DNA of 64,000 nucleotides from Camellia lanceoleosa (GCA_025200525.1 CM045761.1:141920223-141984222), one strand, 5' to 3'; numbered from the stretch's first letter, positions 11,282-24,490 are shown. The notes: generated from the sequence alone by a model not told the origin. Made by a program: numbers and translations.

Positions 11282-12896
11282 TCATAAAAAAAATTAAGAA
11301 GAAAATCTAATGATGGGTGATTTTAAGGCGTGAAAAACACTCCTAACATGATTTCTTTTAATATTAGCCCACAATTATGTGATAGTTACATGTTTTGGGA
11401 TATAAGAAATAAGTTATTTATTGACTTATTAATTTATTTTTATCACATTACTTTTTATTTTTTTTATATATCTTTTTATAATAAATAAAAAATTAATTTA
11501 TAAGTCAAAAAAAAAAAAAGAAAAAGAAAAAAGAAAGAGGTTAAAATCCTCCCAACAATCAGCATTTATCTCCATATGCATCCCTAACAAAATGGGATGT
11601 GATGGAGCCCACTGATGAAATAGGATTCTTTTGTAACATTTGTCTTCCGCCACCTGCATGGAAGACTATTTTGGACGTTTGACCTCACAACGTCGCTTTT
11701 AATTTAAAATAAACAAGAGATCCGAATCATAATATGAAACGGTTCTTGTAATTTAGAATTTATATTATCTTGATTTTTAATTTTTTAATAGTGATATTTT
11801 TAATTTTTAATTTCATTTTAAATAAAGATAATTAAAAATACTGTTATTCTATTTCAAAGGCAAAGTCACCAATTTAAAAAAAACATAAACTAATTTAATA
11901 AAAACAAATATCAAAAAAATATTTTTAAATTTTCTACCCCCCAAAGATAAATAAATCTTTTACATTTTTAATATTTTTATTTTTTTATAAATTAATTTTT
12001 ACTATATATTTTGATGATGATAGTGTAATGAGTGATTGTTTTTGTTGATATTTTTGGATATTTATAATGTAATGGATGACTATATTTGTTGTAAACATAT
12101 ATATATATATATATTTTATCGTTATCATGTAATGGATGATTGTTAGAGTTTTAATGTGTGATTGATATGTTTCACATATGAAATGTTTTTGTTTTATATT
12201 TTTTGATTTAATGGATTGGTTTAATAATGATATTAAAGTTGTTGTCATGTTTGCCTTTTGAAAAAATTGAAGCTAATTTAACGAAAATAAATATCAAAAA
12301 AATTATTTAAAAAAATTATTTCTAGTCTCTCAAAAGATAAAATTATATAAAAATAATGTATCTTTAATTTTTTTTCACCAAATTTAATTTAATTTCTCAA
12401 ATTTTTTTTTCTAAAAATAGATTTTAAAAATCAAATCAAATAGAACTTTATAACCAAAAAAATTTCACCATTATTTATTAAATAAAGAGGTCATTACATT
12501 TTAAACAACATATAAATCAACCAACATAAATAAATTGTATGACGACTTTGCTTTTCAAATGGACCATTTACAAATAAAACATTTTTGATTGTCATAATCT
12601 GGAACAAAATTCAAAATTTAAGTTTAAATATATCATAATTGAAAAGTCAAAGATGAAAGTGCCACAAGCCCAAACTATAGGGACTGTTAGTATAATTCAT
12701 CCAATCTTTTATTATATTTTTACATTTTCCAAATATAAGTGAGTAACTTTTACGTGCATTTATATGTGAATTCTAATGTTTTATGCCAAAAAATAAAAAT
12801 AAAAAAATAAAGTAAGAAATTAAATTAAATATATTATCACAATTGAAAATATTTTTTTATGAGTTCTAAAAAATTTTGAATAAACAAATTCATTGC

Positions 12897-12935
<39 letters not shown>

Positions 12936-13916
12936 AGAAGCAAGGGTTCTAAGTATTATTTTGATAGCCACACATACGAGACATGCCGTGGGGGTTGGGA
13001 TAGATCGTTATGCTTTGAACCTAATCTTCTAGTTTGGACTTGTACCATTAATGTTTTTGATTAAAATTTTTATTGCACTAGTAGTATACCTTTCCTATGC
13101 ACAGAATTTCTTTTATATCAAAAAAAAAAAAAAAAGTAGACATAATTTTTAGCTTAAAATATGTTTATCTTAATTTTTTTTTAAATGATATTTATACTTC
13201 ATTTTAAATCACTTATTTTTCTTTTACAAGTGTGAATATAATTGTCCTTTTTTAATTTGTTTTAAAAATTTTTAATTGCTAATGCGTTAGACGATTAAAT
13301 AAATCATCAACATGATACTTTCAAAAAAAAATTCTTCCAAATTTTTTTTCTTTAAGGTTCAAGCTGTTTGAATTCTGAAATATCAAACTTTTCTTTTAAA
13401 CTATAACAATTAAAATAAAATAGTATTTGTGCATGTTGTTTGGTAAGATCAAAAGTTGTAAATTTCATTATTACTGTTTAAATATGTTCTGTGGTTGATG
13501 TTATGAACTTTTGTGATAAAGTTGTGTCAATTTGTGGTAAGGGGTATATGGTATGAATATGTGTTTTTTTGTTAATTTAGTTTTGCTCCCAAAACAGAGA
13601 ACTATTTAAGAATATGTGTTTTTTTTTTTGTCACATCCAAATAATATTGCTGAGTTTATAATATTTCATATGACAGTTCCATATTTATAAACTATGATCA
13701 AAACATTAGCTTTGTGTTTTTAAATATTCACACTAGTCATTTTGTATAATAATTCTCCACCATTTTTCTATTTTTATAACAACGACTAGTCTAAATTGAT
13801 ACTCTAAACTGCGCTTCAGCAATTAATGTGTTTGGACTTCGACAACATATTATACGCGTTTCATTTCATCATCTATATTTCATTAATTGTGATTTATTTA
13901 TTTATTTATTTTTGCC
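11282..13916. other. AT-rich intergenic DNA upstream of WAK pseudogene
   Basis: A 2.6-kb A/T-rich stretch with an A-run at 12900-12933 and another at 13120-13134. Small ORFs here are low-complexity. I see no gene or clear transposon end. Confidence 0.45.
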
Positions 13917-13917
13917 T

Positions 13918-13925
13918 TATAAATA
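13918..13925 (+). promoter_or_regulatory. Candidate TATA box of WAK pseudogene
   Basis: TATAAATA lies 38 bp upstream of the first in-frame ATG (13963). If used, the leader before that ATG would be very short, which favours the second in-frame ATG at 13987 as the translation start. Confidence 0.4.
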
Positions 13926-13962
13926 AGGAACTTAAAATGAAGTACAACCACAAAGCTATCTG

Positions 13963-15521
13963 ATGCCTGAAAACCTGCCTCTAACCATGTATAATTTACC
14001 TTTGATTTTTCTGCAACTTAACTTGGGATGGGTTCTTCTAGTAGCATCTTTTGCTGCTGCTCAATTCATGCCTGGTTGCCTAGATTATTGTGGTAACATC
14101 AGTATCCCATACCCATTTGGCACTAGTAAAGAATGCTACGTAGAAGAACATTTTCTGGTTACTTGTAACGACACCCACTACGACCCTCCCAAGTTGTTTC
14201 TAACAACAAGTGACATAGAGATCATAGACATACATCTTTCTGGTCAGTTGCGCATATCATCCGAGGTAGCGTATGATTGCTTCAATGAAGGGGGTGTTCT
14301 GGAAGACTATTCTGACGAACGGACCAGATTGGCCAAATTCCCTGTCTCAAATACCCGAAACAAGTTCACAGCTGTTGGGTGCGACTCCTATGCAGTAATC
14401 TCAGGCTCCCAGGGACAAAAGTATGACATGGGGTGCTTGTCACTGTGCGACAACATCAACAATGTGATCAACGGCTCGTGCTCTGGCATTGGCTGCTGTC
14501 AGATGAGTATCCCCAAGGGAGTGAGGAGTTTCAACATCAGTGTCAGAAGCTATGACAACCATACCCTTGTATGGAACTTTAATCCGTGCAGCTACGCTTT
14601 CGTAGCTGAGGAAGCTTCTTACAACTTCTCTTCTTTAGATCTTGCAAACTTACAGAACAGAACAATGTTCCCCGTGGTGCTTGATTGGTCTGTAGGGGAC
14701 CAAACATGTGCTGAAGCCAAAAACAATCTATCAAGTTTTGCTTGCAAGGCTAATAGCGACTGTCATGACTTTGACAATGGTCCTGGGTATCGCTGCAATT
14801 GCTCCCAGGGATATGAAGGGAACCCTTATCTTCCCAATGGTTGTATAGGTAACCACAACTGTGTTGAAAGCTTTCAGTTTCTTCCTAACATTGATGCCAT
14901 GATTTATATGTTGTAGCTATTGAATATGACATCAAAAATCAAACTTGCTTGTTCTCAGATATTAATGAGTGCATTATTTCAAGCCCCTGCAACATGACAT
15001 GCCAGAATTTACCAGGCACATACAATTGTTCTTGTCCAGAGGGCTATGAAGGTGATGGCAGAAAAAATGGATCAGGTTGCGGTCTGGTTCCTGTTCCGAA
15101 CCATGGGCTTCCCGTGATTAACATTGCATTAGGTAGGTACACATACACCCCACACACGCTTACTAATCATAAATTTGTATATAGATTAAATTTTCATCAA
15201 TATTCAAACAGATCATTGCTTGTGATTTTGATTCTATCTCCAGTTGAAGAGTTTACAATCCTCAATTATTGATGCACAATCTGAAACAATTCGAAGATGC
15301 CATATCTCCAATTACCTTATATTGCTGTTTCAGCAACCTAAGATTTATATAGACATCTAAGTTTTTATAAACAACCAATTCTATCATCTTATTTTTCATT
15401 TTCATGTATAGGTTGTGTTTGGTAATTCAAAGAAGAATGGAATAACCACAAAAAAAGAAAAAAAAAAATTGTCATCAAAGTGTGACCAAAGTTTAGATCA
15501 ACATCAATGCCTGCACCAACC

Positions 15522-15555
<34 letters not shown>

Positions 15556-16190
15556 CAAAAACAAAACAAAACAAAAAAAAAATACTTACCCAAAAAAAAC
15601 AGAACAAAACAAAACAAAAACTAATGCATAGAAAATACCTAGAAAATGAAATTTATTATTCTCGATGCATCCCGCACCACCCTAAATTTGAATCTATACC
15701 ATACATTTCATTTTTTGGGTTTATAGCTTTTCCGTTTCATCATAATGAAGTTGAAAACTTGAATTATGGGTATTGATATTTTCCGTTTGAATCTTTGTAG
15801 GCATCAGCACAAGCATCTCAGGGCTACTTCTTGGTGGCTCCTGGCTATATTTGGGTATTTAGGCAGAGGAAGATCTTCAATCTTAGAGAGAAGTTCTTTC
15901 AACAAAATGGTGGCTTCATGTTAAAACAACAACTTTCCAAAAATGAAGGATCAGTTCAATTAGGTAAAATCTTTGCCTCAGATGACCTCAAAAAGGCAAC
16001 AAACAACTACGATGAAAGTAGAGTCTTGGGCCAACGAGGCCAAGGAACAGTCTACAAAGGAATATTTACCAGATAACACCGTAGTTGCCATTAAGAAGTC
16101 CAATGTAATTGATCAGAGCCAGTCCCAGACAGAGCAATTCATTAATGAAGTCATAATTCTCTCCCAAGTCAACCACAGGAATGTTGTGAT
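13963..16190 (+). pseudogene. Wall-associated receptor kinase-like (WAK) pseudogene, truncated in the kinase domain
   Basis: WAKs are plasma-membrane receptor kinases that bind cell-wall pectin. Exon 1 (13963-14848) encodes a signal peptide (the second Met at 13987 gives the better one), the GUB_WAK cysteine region with CGNISIPYPFG, and a first EGF module ending at NGC. Exon 2 (14958-15132) encodes a calcium-binding EGF module starting DINEC. Exon 3 starts at 15801 with the TM segment and kinase N-lobe ([33 protein letters not shown]-like). Intron 1 is GTAACC...CTCAG; intron 2 (15133-15800) carries a long A-rich insert. Two single-base frameshifts break exon 3, near 15857 and in a T-run near 16064. 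Homology stops at about 16190, before the HRD and DFG motifs. Confidence 0.85.
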
Positions 16191-16577
16191 TAGTTTTGTG
16201 ATTAGTTTTGTGTCTTTAGACTTATTGTGAAAGGTTGATTGTAACAGGATTAAAAAGATCATGGGAATGTAAGAGTTTCTTTACGAGTAGCTTTTACTTT
16301 CCAAACATACACTTGCACAAGAATTCCAAGAAATTGGATAGAAAAAAAGTCAATTCTCATCACCATTTCCGAATTAACATTTTAAAAAACATTGGTTAAG
16401 AGGAATAAACTGTTATCAGAGACCAAAACACCATACCTGCCTACAATCACAACGAGAGAGAGAGTCCGCCAGACTCGGTATCACCTTCGTCCTTCAGTAC
16501 ATCTCTTCGTGCCTGAGATAACGAGGCAACAGGTTCAGTGAGGGATTAGGGCTGCCTTTGGTTTAGTTTTGAGGATG
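16191..16577. other. Sequence downstream of WAK breakpoint
   Basis: Begins with a short tandem duplication of GTGATTAGTTTT (about 16185-16215), right where kinase homology ends. The remainder is unrecognised, with GC-richer DNA at 16445-16550 that I could not assign. Confidence 0.4.
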
Positions 16578-16990
16578 AATTTTGAAAAGTAAGGCTGGTT
16601 TTGGTTTAGTTTTAAAACTAACATATTATTCGCGCTAAATAAATAATTAAAAATTAATTTTTAAATTAAAATAATAATATGAAATTTATTTAAAATAAGT
16701 GATAAAAATAATTTATAATTAATTAAATTTTATTTATTTTTATTAGAGTTACACATAAGAAAACAAATTTATTCTGATGTCATTAATTTTGAAAAGTAAG
16801 GCTGGTTTTGGTTTAGTTTTAAAACTAGCATATTATTCGCGCTAAATAAATAATTAAAAATTAAATTTTAAATTAAAATAATAATTTAAAATATGTACTA
16901 AAAATAATTTATAATTAATTAAATTTTATTTATTTTTATTAGAGTTACACATAAGAAAAAAATTTTATTCTGATGTCATTAATTATATGT
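16578..16990. repeat. Tandem duplication, two copies of about 207 bp
   Basis: AATTTTGAAAAGTAAGGCTG starts at 16578 and again at 16785, and the following about 200 bp are nearly identical (shared TATTATTCGCGCTAAATAAA and TTCTGATGTCATTAATT). It is a recent direct duplication in non-coding DNA. Confidence 0.75.
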
Positions 16991-19092
16991 TCTAAATTCT
17001 TAATAAAAAAAATTGCATATCATAATTTAATTGGTAAAAATTAAAGAATAAATTACAAAAATTATATTTACGAAAAAAATATAATAAATTTTTTTTTATA
17101 AATTTCATAATTTATTCGTTAATATAATAATTTTTTCTTATTTTGTAACACCTAAAAATTTATCTAGTCAAAATTATAAATTGTCATATGTCATAACTTT
17201 TACGAAAAAATATTTTAGAATTAACTTGTGGTGATGGGCTAAATATTAGAAGTGACCTAGAAGTTACTCGACTCACTATTTATGTCAATGTGACCTTCAC
17301 TTAATCATTAAAAATTGTCTTTATCGGTTTGTGACTGGCATGAGCTAGTTTGGAGATTCCAATATTGGATAAAATATTAAAAATTAGCCTAAAAAATCTA
17401 GTTAGGGTCGATTTTTTTTATTTTTTTTTTCCAAACAATTCTTGGTTTAAGCTTGTAACATATTATATTTTAATAACTCAATATCATTAAAAAATGATCT
17501 TAATATTTACGGTGCTTTTTATCAATCAATGAAAAATTATAACTATTAAGAAAATTAAATTTGAACAAATTCTAACATAAAATTTGTACTTCACAATTTT
17601 AAGACCTACACATTTTCTTTGACTCTATAACTAATCTTTAAAATAGCAACTAAAATAAATTTCAGTCATATGAAGAGACATGTGTGATGAGAGTTTGTAG
17701 TACACAATTTTAAAAAATAATATTAATTCAAAATTTTCAGTATGAAAAATATGTACCAACTTTATGTTTTGTTTGATTCATGGATTTGGGTAGAAATTTA
17801 GAAAGCAAAATGAAAAATATAGATGAAATGTGAATAAAATATAATTATATTTTACCTAATTTCACATACCTTTACATTTTTCCTTTCAAAATTTCTACTC
17901 AAAATCATGAACAAAACACATCATCAATGTTTGAAAGGAGTTTTGGATCTTTTATTATATTGATATATATTATCTAAAAAAATCCTAAATAATATTTGAT
18001 GGGAGGAGCAAATTCTTAAAATGAAGTGTTAATCACATTATAAGGGGAAAAAAACTAGCCCAAAAAAAGATTTTTTTAATTATTTAAAAAATTAAATATC
18101 AAGAGAAAAAAATTTGTGGAAGATGTGAATTGATTCATATATTTTAATTGTACAAAAATCTAAATTTTAAAACTGATTATTTTCAAATTTCTAAATTTTA
18201 ACTTTTAAGTAGATTAATTAACTTTCTTTTTGAAATGTGTAAATCAAGGCATAATAATTATTTTTTTTAAAATGATTCAATAAAAGCTAGAAGATTTTTT
18301 TTTTTAAACAAAAAGCTGATTAATTTACTTACCTTTTCAAATTTCTAAATTTAACTTTATAAATGAATTAATTAACTTTCTTTTTGAAATGTGTAAATCA
18401 AGGCATAATAAGAAATTTTTTTTAGGGTAAATTACACTGACACCTTCTGAGATTTCTATTTAATACAAATTCTCTCATTACGTTTGAAAAATTATACTTA
18501 CCCCTTGTAAGATTAAAATTAAATATTTACTCCTTAGCCTTTATACATATAAAATAATAAAATAATACAGATAATTTGTTCATGTCATTTCAAGAAAAAT
18601 AACAATCATATTCTTTAGTTTAACTCACAAAAAAAATTGAGTATTTTTATTTTTCATGTTTTTTTTTTTTTTTTTTTTATCTTTTACTAAACTTTTTAAA
18701 TATTTTAAGCAATTTTTTTTATCGTTTAGATACACTTAATTTAGACATACTTAACAAGTATAATATTTTGTAATTTTTTTTTTCAATTCCCCAAATACAA
18801 AAAAAATAAATAAATAAAATACAAAAAATACAAAAATTCAATACATTATCTTTTTTTTTTTTTTTTTTTTTTGTATTCACTGGATTTTTTAAAAGTTTTT
18901 TGTACAAATTTTATACTTTTTGAATATATCTAGATTAAATTGATTTTATCTAGGTATAACGGTGGAAATAAAAATGAAAAATTATATTCATATACAAAAA
19001 TTTATTAAAAAAATCATAAAAATGTTGTGATAGTGGTATTTATGTAAATGTAAAACATATTTATGGATGATTTGTTTTAAAGTGAAAGGTCA
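16991..19092. other. AT-rich intergenic DNA
   Basis: No coding potential. T-runs occur at 18659-18679 and 18850-18871. The segment at about 18424-18545 (GGGTAAATTACACTGACACC and TGAGRTTT-like blocks) resembles a dispersed plant repeat also seen near 63800-63940. Confidence 0.4.
18206..18418. repeat. Direct repeat, spacing about 151 bp
   Basis: AATTAACTTTCTTTTTGAAA followed by TGTGTAAATCAAGGCATAAT occurs in both halves (first near 18216, second near 18367), with similar AT-rich sequence between. A local tandem duplication. Confidence 0.6.
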
Positions 19093-19379
19093 CCAGGGCT
19101 TTACCTGTATTGAACTTAAGACTCACTTTTGATGTATCCAAGCATTGACTTGGAAAGATATAAGATTTTAAGGCATATGATTATCTGTTTAGCTTTCATT
19201 TATTTTCACTATCTTGTAACACATGTTGTAGATTTAGGATGTACTGTTTATGAATGTATATCGCATGTGTCACATTTTTCATATCAAACTCTGATCAATG
19301 AAAGCTTATCAATTCGAATATTTTTCTATTTATTAGTTGTTATGAGATGGGTATATTGTAATTTTTTGGGAGCGTTACA
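19093..19379 (+). repeat. Truncated 5' LTR of the Tekay-like element
   Basis: Matches 26320-26606 of the 3' LTR from AGGGCTTTACCTG through GAGCGTTACA. The corresponding first 1.83 kb of the LTR (24491-26319) is absent, so the element lost its promoter-bearing U3. Confidence 0.85.
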
Positions 19380-19382
19380 ACT

Positions 19383-19395
19383 TGGTATCAAAGCG
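19383..19395 (+). other. Primer binding site (tRNA-iMet)
   Basis: TGGTATCAAAGCG, three bases after the LTR end, is complementary to the 3' end of plant initiator tRNA-Met with one mismatch to the usual TGGTATCAGAGC. Confidence 0.8.
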
Positions 19396-19780
19396 TACCG
19401 GGTTTGAATACTTTGGGTATATAGGAAATGGTTATTACCACAATGGGTTTGTCTCGCTTGATAGAGACATTTGTATGTATGGTATGCTATGTGATAACAT
19501 GCTTATGTGATTATATGGGTATGAGATTTAATTTCTAGGATGTTGATTGGGTCTATGGCTTTCTAGAAGTCCTATTAGAAAAGCACTTGGTCACTGCAGT
19601 TTCTAATTGGAACTCTGGCAACGCCGCGGGGTGGTCAATATCCAGGAAGGAAATTCGTATCTGTTTATGTGACTATGTACTTATGTGGAATGAATTATTA
19701 TTGTCCACCGCATTAGGACGCGAGTGAGTTAGCTTCGGCACATTTGTAAATGTGCTAATATCTTTTGTTACCTTTATTAG

Positions 19781-20780
19781 AATGTCAGGACATGGTCATG
19801 GTAGTAGTAGGCGTGGTAGGCCTCGAAGGCATGAGGTGCCTTTACCGGATGAGATTCCGGCGCAAGAGAAAGGGTTGGTCAGGCCAATGTGGCTGAACCA
19901 GTTGGTTAACAAGCTATGGCGCTTTGGCCCGTGAGATGGCCGAGCTTTGCAGGAATCTATAGACATTCTCAAGGCTAAGCATCAAGTCTAAGCCCAAGTA
20001 GCTGAGGCAAGGCCATCGTTCCTGAAGAGAGAGTTCTTCCGATCTAACCCGGACGAGTTTTTGGGTGATTCTAAAGAGCCTTTGAAAGTGGATGAATGGC
20101 TCAAACAAATGGTGAAGACATTTGAGATGCTCAACATCGAAGATGGTGGTTTGAGAGTGACCTTGGCATCTTTCCAACTGAAGGAGAGATGCGGGTCAAT
20201 GGTGGAAGTATGCGCGTTGGTGCATTGGAGTAACTTGGGAGGCTTTCGTCGACACCTTCTAGGACAAGTTCTTACCTCCCACTGTTAGAGAGAAGTTGAG
20301 GGAGCAGTTCTCAAAGTTCAAGCAGCTCAACGTGCCTGTGGCAAAGTTTGAGGCCGCATTTACTAGTCTATCAAGGTTTGCACCAGAGTTAGGGGCGACA
20401 GAAGAGCGCCATTATGTGGAGTTCAAGAAAAGGTTAAGGATCGGGCTTCTTTTCATGGTAGTCGATTCGATGATTAAATATTACGAGCAACTTGTAGAGT
20501 CGGCATCTCATCTTGAGACCATGATGCAAATGGAAGAGGAGGAGCGAATGAGAGGCTCTAAGAGAAGTCAGGTTGTTTAGGGGAATAGTAAAAGGTAGAG
20601 GGGTTCTACCCCACAGCAGTCCCAGGGAGCTCAATCGAGGTCCACTTTTTTAGTACCGAGTTCGGGTTCTAAGAAAGGTTGTTAGGGAGATTTCACTTGC
20701 ATTAAGTGTGGTCAGTTGGGCCACAAGTCTCCAGCTTGCCTACAGAGAGGGGAAAGGCAATAGTCTTGTTCATCTACGAC
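19781..20780 (+). pseudogene. gag of Tekay-like element
   Basis: It starts MSGHGHGSSRRGRPRR, the usual basic N-terminus of this lineage. The capsid-like region is recognisable in fragments (FRSNPDEFLGDSKEPLKVDEW; QFSKFKQLNVPVAKFEAAF; ASHLETMMQMEEEER). A CCHC zinc knuckle, CIKCGQLGHKSPAC, lies near 20700, and a second degenerate one near 20825 ends in RFF. Stops at 19932, near 19989 and at 20578, plus a frameshift near 20185, break the frame. Confidence 0.75.
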
Positions 20781-20996
20781 TCGTTCTCAGAGCCAGAGTT
20801 AGGGGAGAGGGTAGCCGCTCAATTGTTATTAGTGTAGGCAAGCAGGGCACTTGAAGAGGTTTTTTTCTCAGTTGGGTAGCACACCTGGTGCGTTTGGTTC
20901 GAGGCAAACATAGAGCCACTAGCCTGCACAATCAGCATAAGCCTCGAGGGTCAATTAGGGAGCCTCTTCGGCTCAGTCAGTGCATCAGGCTTATGC

Positions 20997-21479
20997 TTCG
21001 AGGGGTGAGCAAGTGGAGCAGAGACCTTCAGGGTGTGTGTGTGCTATTTCCATGCCAGACTTAGTGCCAGCACCTTCAATTGAGAGAGGTGCTTTGTTGT
21101 TATGCAATTCTATTGAAATTCATTTGCATCGGCATTGGGATTAGAATTGGCTCGGTTAGCATCTCCACTTAATGTAAAGTCACCTATTGGTGGTGAGATT
21201 GTTTTGGAACAGGGGTGTCGGGGTTGTGACATAGAGGTTGCCGGTCCTCGACTTCCTTTTGCATTTGTGTTGATTGACATGTTGAGTTTTGATGCTATTT
21301 TGGGTATGGATTGGTTGTCATCATATCAGGCTATCATGGATTGTTACCGTCAGAGGGTTACTACATGTACCTTGAGCGGTGATTGTTTTTATTTCATGGG
21401 GGATAGAGTTTTATCACCGGTATATGATCTGCGTAAAAGGAGTGAGCTTAGTTGTCTTCTTGCAAACTTTTTGGGTTAG
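20997..21479 (+). pseudogene. Aspartic protease region of Tekay-like pol
   Basis: The C-terminal part of a retropepsin is clear: FAFVLIDMLSFDAILGMDWL. The N-terminal part that should carry the catalytic D(S/T)G triad is not recognisable, and the upstream frame is broken. Confidence 0.65.
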
Positions 21480-21499
21480 TGAATGTGACAAAGTCCGAG

Positions 21500-22640
21500 T
21501 TAAGTTGCCGAGGGTAGTTTGTGAATATCCAGATGTTTTTTCCAAGGATCTCACTAGTTTGCCATATCATCGTGAGATCGAATTCTCTATTGAGTTAGTG
21601 CTTGTCACGACATCGATTTCTATGGCACCGTATAGATTTTCACCTGCCGAGTTGAGTGAGTTAAAGATTCAACTCTAGGAATTATTAGACAAGGGTTTCA
21701 TCCACCCTAGTACATCGCCTTGGGGAACACCGACTCTCTTTGGTAAGAAAAATGATGGTGCCTTACAGCTTTGTATTGATTACCGGAAGTTAAATCGGGT
21801 AACTATTAAGAACAAGTACCCAATGCTGCACATACATGACTTGTTTGACCAATTGAAGGGTCTTGTTGCTTCTTTAAGATAGACTTGAGAGGTCGGGTTA
21901 CCACCAATTAAGGATAAGAGAGGAGGATATCTAGAAGATGGCATTTTGTACGTGGTATGGCCATTATGAGTTCCTAGTGATGCTTTTTAGGCTAACCAAT
22001 GCACCAGCTGTATTTATGGATTTAATGAATCAAATCTTTTATGAGTTCTTAGACCATTTTATGGTTGTCTTTGTAGAAAACATCTTGATTTACTCACCTT
22101 CCAAGAAGGAACATGAGGAACACCTATGAGTTGTACTCGAGCTACTTAGAGTCCACAAACTATATGCTAAGTTTGGAGAATGTGAATTCTGGTTGAAAGA
22201 AGTTAAGTTCTTAGGTCACATGGTATCTGGGGAAGGAGTGACTATAGATTCATCCAAGACAAAAGCTGTACAAGATTGGGAAGAACCCAAGAATGCCTTT
22301 GAGATCAGTAGTTTCTTGGGATTGGTCGGGTATTACCGTCGGTTTGTGAAAGATTTCTCTAAATTAGTTTCACCATTGACTAGACTGATGAGGAAAGGAA
22401 TTAAGTTCGTGATGTCATTTCAAGAGTTTAAGGTTAGACTTACCACTACTCCAGTATATATTAATTATTCCGGAGAGGGGTTTGGGCTATTCGGTGCATT
22501 GTGATGCTTCACGAGAAGGTTTGTGTTGTGTATTGATGCAAGAGGGGAAAGTAGTAACTTATGGATTACGGCAGTTGAAAACACATAAGAGGAACTACTC
22601 TACTCATGACCTAGAATGGAGTTTATAGAAGATTATGACT
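21500..22640 (+). pseudogene. Reverse transcriptase/RNase H of Tekay-like pol
   Basis: Recognisable RT blocks include [59 protein letters not shown] and KFGECEFWLKEVKFLGHMV. The YxDD catalytic box reads FVEN at about 22067-22078, so both catalytic aspartates are lost. Several stops (21676, 21880, 22127, 22501) and frameshifts break the frame. RNase H survives only as short pieces (YSTHDLEW, LHYHPGKANIV). Confidence 0.8.
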
Positions 22641-22859
22641 TTCAGTTGCATTATCATCCGGGGAAGGCCAATATTGTGATTGATACCTTAAGAGTAGGAA
22701 ATCCTTTGGCAGTATAGCTAGTATTGCCATTTGGAAATAGGAGATGTTGGACACTATTGGCAAGTTAGACTTGCATCTTGGCGAGTCCGTTGAGTCGGCA
22801 ACTTTGTTTACCATGGTTGCTCAACCTACACTTATGAGTCGAGTTGTAGAAGCATAGAG

Positions 22860-24262
22860 GGATGACCTTGAGGTAGAAACCCTCCGGGGGAAGATCTCTA
22901 GTGGAAAGGTAGAAAAATGCTTGAACATATATTCTGACTTGAGTGTTAGATACCTTGATCGTCTTTTTGTGTCGGAGCCTTGCCGAGAAGAAGTACTCGG
23001 AAATTTTCACCACTCACGTCTTGCCGTGCACCCGGAAGGCACAAAGATGTATCGTGACCTTAGTCGCCACTTTTGGTGGAGAGGTATAAAGAGAGATGTA
23101 GCCATATTTGTATCGAGGTGCCTTACTTGTCAACAAGTGAAGGTCGAGCATCAAAGGCCAGCGGGTTTGTTACAACCCTTGCCTATAGCCAAGTGGAAGT
23201 GGGAGCATGTCACAATAGATTTAGTTGTAGGTCTTCCAAGGACTCAACAGGGTAGTGACGCCATTGGGGTGGTAGTTGACCGATTAACAAAGTTAGCGCA
23301 CTTTGTACCTATGCGCACGAGTGACTCGATAGATTATCTAGCCGACCTTTACATTAGGGATATAGTGAGATTGCACGGGGTCCCTATAACGATTGTTTCA
23401 GATAGAGATCCGTGTTTTATGGCTCGGTTGTGGCAGAGCCTACAGAATGCCTTACACATGAGATTGACTTTTAGCACCGCGTATCACCTTCAGACTGATG
23501 GGCAGTCAGAGTGCACCATTCAGATTCTAGAGGATATGCTTTGGGGTTGTGTTCTTGACTTTAAGGGGTCATGGGAAGACACTTGTCCTTAGTGGAGTTT
23601 TTCTATAACAATAGCTTCTAGTCGAGTATTGGTATGGCACCATTTGAGGCCTTGTATAGCTGACGATGTAGATCTCCTGTATATTGGGCCGAGGTGGGTG
23701 ATGCACCTATGTTGGGTCTAGAGTTAGTCCAAGAAATGACGGAGAAAGTTGCACTTATCCGTAAGAGGTTGGTCACAGCTCAGAGTCATCAAAAGAGCTA
23801 TGCCGACCGCAGGAGGAGACCATTATCCTTTGAGGTAAGAGATCATGTCTTCTGGAAGATATCACCTAAACGGGGTTTGATGAGGTTTGGGAAGAGTGGG
23901 AAGTTATCTCCTAGATTTATCTGGACTTTAGAGATCCTAGGGTGGATTAGAGAGGTAGCTTATCACTTGGCCTTGCCACCACAGCTTTTCGGAGTTCATG
24001 ATGTGTTTCATATCTATATGCTCCAGAAATATGAGCCGGATCCATCGCACATGTTGGATTGGACCAAGTTATAGGCAAACGATGATTCTTCGTATAAGGA
24101 GAGACCGGTGAGAGTCCTGGATACTTGAGACCAAGTCTTGCAAGCAAGACAATTCCCTTGGTGAAAGTGTTATGGAAACATCACCAGATTGAGGAGGCAA
24201 CTTGGGAACATGAGTTGGAAGTCCGTGAGAAGTATCCGGACCTATTTGTTGGTACTTGAGCA
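22860..24262 (+). pseudogene. Integrase and chromodomain of Tekay-like pol
   Basis: The best-preserved part, open from 22921 to 23592. It has the HHCC zinc module (HHSRLAVHPEG, CLTCQQVKVEHQ) and a DDE core with D in TIDLVVGLP, D in VSDRDPCF and E in DGQSECTIQ. A frameshift follows. The C-terminal domain (23694-24074) includes SFEVRDHVFWKISPKRG. A chromodomain-like tail near 24150-24260 reads VLWKHHQIEEATWEHE in another frame. Confidence 0.8.
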
Positions 24263-24479
24263 TGTTTTGAGAGTTTTGTTATATTAATGTAATGTAAACA
24301 TTGTATATATTTTGGAAATGTGAATTGTATATTCAATATTGAGAACTTGTTTATCATGTTGATATGATTGAATGGCCGATGGATGGGTCTTGGTAATGAG
24401 ATTAGTTGATTATCATTGTTGTAATTGCTTTAAACTTGGCTTTAAATGTTTGGTTTTAATTTCGGAGACGAAATTCCTT

Positions 24480-24490
24480 AAGGGGGGAGA
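24480..24490 (+). other. Polypurine tract of Tekay-like element
   Basis: AAGGGGGGAGA lies directly before the 3' LTR. The LTR's expected terminal TG appears mutated (TTATAGCG). Confidence 0.75.

Noticed and set aside
15389..15776. Lys-rich and Phe-rich ORFs
   Set aside because: They translate A-runs within the second WAK intron.
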